The position numbers and the translations under genes are program-made. Below are positions 60,556 to 64,000 of a stretch of DNA of 64,000 nucleotides, in pieces. Under the pieces are notes generated by a model. The model was not told where the DNA came from. It did not search any database and worked only from the letters and a program-made list of their open reading frames with translations. The stretch spans positions 868,001 to 932,000 of the forward strand of contig NZ_CP075529.1 of the NCBI RefSeq assembly GCF_025809055.1, in the 5' to 3' direction. Source of the stretch: Devosia sp. GTDB taxonomy: Bacteria > Pseudomonadota > Alphaproteobacteria > Rhizobiales > Devosiaceae. Position 1 is the stretch's first letter, and the number at the start of each line of letters is the position of its first letter.

Positions 60556-62646
60556 TTAGGCGTATTTGGCCTGGACTTCGTCGGCGACTGCCTGCGGAAC
60601 CTGCTCGTAGTGATCGAACACCATCGAGTACTGAGCTCGACCCTGGCTCATGGAGCGGAGCGAGTTCACGTAGCCGAACATATTCGCGAGCGGCACATAG
60701 GCATTCACGACCTGGACCACACCACGGCCTTCAGTGCCCTGGATCTGGCCACGACGCGAATTCAGATCGCCGATGACGTCGCCCATGTACTCATCCGGCG
60801 TCGTAACTTCAACCTTCATGATCGGTTCGAGGATCTTCGGGCCGGCTTCACGCAGGGCTTCACGGAAACCCGCGCGGCCTGCGATTTCGAATGCCAGCAC
60901 CGAGGAGTCGACGTCATGGTAGGCGCCGTCAGTCAGGGTGACCTTCACGTCCACGACCGGGAAACCGATCAGCGGGCCTGCGCCCATGACCGATTCGATA
61001 CCCTTGCTGACGCCAGGGATGTATTCCTTGGGCACCGCACCGCCAACGATGGCGTTGACGAATTCCAGACCCTTGCCGACTTCACCCGGCTCCACAGTGA
61101 TCTTGATGCGGGCAAACTGGCCCGAACCACCCGACTGCTTCTTGTGGGTGTAGTCCTTTTCGGTCTTGCGGGTGATCGTCTCGCGATAGGCCACCTGCGG
61201 CTGACCGATATTGGCTTCCACCTTGAACTCGCGCTTCATGCGGTCGACGAGAATGTCGAGGTGCAATTCGCCCATGCCCGAGATGATGGTCTGGCCGGAT
61301 TCCTCGTCGGTCTTGACGCGGAAGGACGGATCTTCGGCGGCCAGGCGGTTGAGGGCAAGGCCCATCTTTTCCTGGTCGGCCTTGGACTTCGGCTCGACGG
61401 AAATGTCGATAACCGGATCCGGGAAAACCATGCGCTCGAGGATAACCTGCGAGTTGGTCGGGGCCAGGGTATCACCGGTGGTGGTATCCTTGAGGCCCAC
61501 GATGGCCACGATGTCACCAGCAAAGGCTTCCGTGATCTGCTCGCGGCTATTGGCGTGCATCTGGAACATGCGGCCAACGCGTTCGCGCTTGCCCTTCACG
61601 GTGTTTTCCAGGCTGACGCCGGCTTCGAGGTGACCCGAATAGATGCGGCAGAAGGTCAGCGAGCCCATGTGCGGGTCGTTGGCGATCTTGAAAGCCAGCA
61701 TCGAGAGCGGCTCGCTGTCGTCGGCATGACGTTCGATCGGCTCTTCGGTCTTGGCGTCGATACCCTGGATGGCGGGCACGTCGGTCGGAGCCGGCAGGAA
61801 GTCGATAACGCCGTCGAGCAGGGGCTGAACGCCCTTGTTCTTGAAGGCGGAGCCGGCAAACACCAGGAAGAACTTGGTATCGCAGACGCCCTTGCGGAGC
61901 AGACGACGGATGGTGTCGTTGTTCGGCATTTCGCCTTCGAGGTAAGCTTCCATCGCAGCGTCGTCCATTTCGACGGCGGCTTCGATCATCTGCTCACGGA
62001 ACTTCTCGGCCTTTTCCTTGAGGTCAGCCGGGATTTCCACGACGTCCCACTGGGCGCCGAGTTCTTCGTTGCGCCAGACCAGAGCGTTCATCTCGATCAG
62101 GTCGACAACGCCCTTGAACTCGTTTTCCGCGCCGATCGGCAGCTGGACCGGGACGCCCTTGGCACCCAGACGCGTGCCGATCATCTCGACGCAGCGGTAG
62201 AAGTCGGCACCGATCTTGTCCATCTTGTTGACGAAGATCAGGCGCGGCACGTGGTACTTGTCGGCCTGGCGCCAGACGGTTTCGGTCTGGGGCTCAACAC
62301 CGGCATTGGCGTCGAGTAGAGCGACGGCACCGTCGAGCACGCGCAGCGAACGCTCGACTTCAATGGTGAAGTCCACGTGGCCGGGGGTGTCGATGATGTT
62401 GAAGCGGTGCATCACGCCTTCGCGCGACTTCCAGAAGGTGGTGGTCGCAGCCGAGGTGATGGTGATGCCGCGTTCCTGCTCCTGCTCCATCCAGTCCATG
62501 GTGGCGGCGCCGTCGTGGACTTCGCCGATCTTATGGGACTTGCCGGTGTAGTAGAGGATACGCTCTGTCGTGGTCGTCTTGCCAGCATCGATGTGCGCCA
62601 TGATGCCGAAGTTACGGTACAGATTAATCGGATATTCGCGTGCCAT
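60556..62646 (-). CDS. fusA: Translation elongation factor G
   Basis: 696 residues. FGIMAHIDAGKTTTTERILY (G1), DTPGHVDFTIEVERS (G3), NKMDKIGADF (G4). Domain IV has KQSGGSGQFARIKITVEPGE. The C-terminus has GRGVVQVVNAYVPLANMFGY and LRSMSQGRAQYSM. It drives translocation on the ribosome. Twelve bases after rpsG and 65 before tuf. Confidence 0.98.
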   Translation of the reverse strand: MAREYPINLYRNFGIMAHIDAGKTTTTERILYYTGKSHKIGEVHDGAATMDWMEQEQERGITITSAATTTFWKSREGVMHRFNIIDTPGHVDFTIEVERSLRVLDGAVALLDANAGVEPQTETVWRQADKYHVPRLIFVNKMDKIGADFYRCVEMIGTRLGAKGVPVQLPIGAENEFKGVVDLIEMNALVWRNEELGAQWDVVEIPADLKEKAEKFREQMIEAAVEMDDAAMEAYLEGEMPNNDTIRRLLRKGVCDTKFFLVFAGSAFKNKGVQPLLDGVIDFLPAPTDVPAIQGIDAKTEEPIERHADDSEPLSMLAFKIANDPHMGSLTFCRIYSGHLEAGVSLENTVKGKRERVGRMFQMHANSREQITEAFAGDIVAIVGLKDTTTGDTLAPTNSQVILERMVFPDPVIDISVEPKSKADQEKMGLALNRLAAEDPSFRVKTDEESGQTIISGMGELHLDILVDRMKREFKVEANIGQPQVAYRETITRKTEKDYTHKKQSGGSGQFARIKITVEPGEVGKGLEFVNAIVGGAVPKEYIPGVSKGIESVMGAGPLIGFPVVDVKVTLTDGAYHDVDSSVLAFEIAGRAGFREALREAGPKILEPIMKVEVTTPDEYMGDVIGDLNSRRGQIQGTEGRGVVQVVNAYVPLANMFGYVNSLRSMSQGRAQYSMVFDHYEQVPQAVADEVQAKYA

Positions 62647-62658
62647 AGGGACCTCCTA

Positions 62659-63129
62659 CTACCAGCGGTAGTGCGAGAAGGCACGGTTGGCATCAGCCAT
62701 ACGGTGCGTATCTTCGCGCTTCTTGACGGCCTGGCCACGGCCATTCATGGCATCCATGAGCTCGCCGGAAAGACGCTCGCGCATGGTGTTCTCACCACGC
62801 TTGCGGGCGCTGTCGATGAGCCAGCGGATGGCCAGGGCCTGCTGACGGTCGGCACGGACTTCAACCGGAACCTGGTAGGTGGCACCGCCAACGCGGCGCG
62901 AACGCACTTCAACGGCAGGACGGATATTGTCCAGGGCGCCGTGGAAGACCGCGATCGGGTCCTGCTTGGTCTTGGCTTCGACAATGTCGAAAGCACCATA
63001 GACGATGGATTCGGCAGCAGACTTCTTGCCGTCCTTCATCAGGGAGTTCATGAACTTGGAGACGACGAGATCACCGAACTTGGGATCGGGAATAACGTCT
63101 CGTTTTTCGGCGCGATGGCGACGGGACAT
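62659..63129 (-). CDS. rpsG: 30S ribosomal protein S7
   Basis: 156 residues. MSRRHRAEKRDVIPDPKFGD start, VVSKFMNSLMKDGKKSAAES, and AIRWLIDSARKRGENTMRER. The C-terminal HRMADANRAFSHYRW is the typical end. It nucleates assembly of the 30S head. Fourteen bases after rpsL. Confidence 0.98.
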   Translation of the reverse strand: MSRRHRAEKRDVIPDPKFGDLVVSKFMNSLMKDGKKSAAESIVYGAFDIVEAKTKQDPIAVFHGALDNIRPAVEVRSRRVGGATYQVPVEVRADRQQALAIRWLIDSARKRGENTMRERLSGELMDAMNGRGQAVKKREDTHRMADANRAFSHYRW

Positions 63130-63143
63130 GACTCAAATTCTCC

Positions 63144-63515
63144 TTACTTCGGACGCTTCGCGCCGTACTTCGAACGGCGTTGCTTGCGGTCCTTGACGCT
63201 CTGCGTATCGAGAACGCCGCGGAGCACGTGATAGCGGACACCCGGCAGGTCGCGAACGCGGCCGCCGCGGATGAGCACGACGGAGTGCTCCTGAAGGTTG
63301 TGACCTTCGCCCGGGATGTACGAAATCACTTCGCGCTGGTTGGTCAGGCGAACCTTGGCCACCTTGCGCAGAGCCGAGTTCGGCTTCTTCGGGGTCGTCG
63401 TGTACACACGGGAGCATACGCCGCGCTTCTGCGGGTTGGCTTCCATGGCCGGAACCTTGTTCCGCTTTGGCTTGCTGGCGCGTGGTTTGCGGATCAGCTG
63501 ATTAATGGTGGGCAT
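63144..63515 (-). CDS. rpsL: 30S ribosomal protein S12
   Basis: 123 residues from the ATG at 63515; an in-frame extension to 63560 is leader sequence. MPTINQLIRKPRASKPKRNK, then TTTPKKPNSALRKVAKVRL, with lysines at the streptomycin-relevant PKKPNS loop as in wild type. GGRVRDLPGVRYH holds Asp89, the target of RimO (encoded at 24699-26024). First gene of the str segment. Confidence 0.98.
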   Translation of the reverse strand: MPTINQLIRKPRASKPKRNKVPAMEANPQKRGVCSRVYTTTPKKPNSALRKVAKVRLTNQREVISYIPGEGHNLQEHSVVLIRGGRVRDLPGVRYHVLRGVLDTQSVKDRKQRRSKYGAKRPK

Positions 63516-64000
63516 TGCGCTCTTTCCATTGGTCCAAAAGTTTACGGTCAGCACAAGCAAACCAAAGCGGCGCTCGCCCGGATCCGGAAGGGATTCGGCG
63601 GCGCCTCAGTTGCAGCGGACCACCCGCCTTTCGGCAGCAGTCATGCGCACAAGGATTTGCTTCGTCTAACTACCCGACAGTGTGTTTGATTGCCCTGGAT
63701 TCCCGCACAAGTTGGCAGGGACCCGGCGTGACAATCACGACCGACCGCTAAGGTAGGCGCTGTTTAGAGCCGATGACTCGCCTCGTCAAGGATTCTTTCG
63801 TGAAAAAACCGAGGGAGAGCCATGCGTTTGCGGCACCTGCACGCGCCCTGATCTGAATCGGGCGACTGGACGGACTGCCGCAAAACCGTTCGGCAGGGAC
63901 TCGATCGAGGATTCGCGATGCTTGTTTACGGCCGCACCCAACGCTCGTCCCGATGGCTTCGAGCCATGGCATGGACGATCCGTTCAATGCCCAGACCAGC
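63516..64000 (-). other. Leader/promoter region of the str operon, no gene supported
   Basis: The 485 bases upstream of rpsL contain no frame with a ribosome-binding site and recognisable product. A weak stem GGCGC/GCGCC (about 63570-63605) precedes a T-rich GCTTTGGTTTGCTTG on the leftward strand. CTGCCG/CGGCAG (63873-63895 region) could be the 3' hairpin of a gene beyond the window. The main promoter of the superoperon should lie here, but I could not fix a -35/-10 pair. Confidence 0.4.

Noticed and set aside
63748..63987. 79-codon minus-strand frame at the right end
   Set aside because: No ribosome-binding site or recognisable sequence. It lies in the leader region of the str operon.

Overview
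The window reads as a chromosomal segment of an alphaproteobacterium of the Hyphomicrobiales (Rhizobiales) type, probably close to Devosia. Support: an NDUFA12-type complex I accessory subunit, an ATP12 F1-ATPase chaperone, the str-S10-spc-alpha ribosomal superoperon in alphaproteobacterial order, the rluC/HAD/ATP12/crcB/rarA/htrA neighbourhood downstream of rplQ, GC-rich coding sequence, and many short GC-rich intergenic mosaic repeats. The genus is inference. No tRNA, rRNA, CRISPR array, phage or transposase gene was seen.

Left end (1-19200): a partial NDUFA12 gene, then a large surface-glycan locus. A leftward run makes a phosphonate (PEP mutase fused to an HxGH cytidylyltransferase, phosphonopyruvate decarboxylase, an iron-type dehydrogenase resembling phosphonoacetaldehyde reductase) and continues into two LicD-family phosphotransferases, a GT4 glycosyltransferase and an undecaprenyl-phosphate sugar-1-phosphate transferase. 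A divergent rightward run makes activated alditol phosphates (IspD/TarI-like cytidylyltransferase plus SDR reductase, the split form of Bcs1; a TagD-like cytidylyltransferase), a TagF-like polyol-phosphate transferase, two more LicD proteins (both with N-terminal extensions) and a membrane protein. A second leftward run holds a NeuA-like CMP-sugar synthetase, a HAD phosphatase, an FkbM methyltransferase and a large protein with a sialyltransferase/MAF-like C-terminal domain. Together they suggest a teichoic-acid-like, phosphonate-decorated capsule or exopolysaccharide in a Gram-negative cell. This is the most interesting part of the window.

Middle (19400-44930): mostly housekeeping and accessory genes. 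These are two MFS transporters, small hypothetical proteins, an MTA/SAH-type nucleosidase, DoxX, RimO, a five-copy tandem array of about 350-370 bp units (26145-27690), a phosphotriesterase-like hydrolase divergent from an SLC13 permease, a YeaQ-type protein, a sulfate ABC transporter (sbp-cysT-cysW without cysA), folP-folB-folK, ATP12, a HAD phosphatase, rluC, crcB, rarA, an HtrA protease, a type III PLP decarboxylase, a P-loop kinase-like protein and an SDR reductase.

Right end (45000-63515): an unbroken leftward ribosomal superoperon from rpsL to rplQ including fusA, tuf, secY, adk and rpoA. Several internal gaps carry hairpins that could set the relative expression of segments. The last 485 bases hold the leader/promoter region of the str operon and no gene that I can support.
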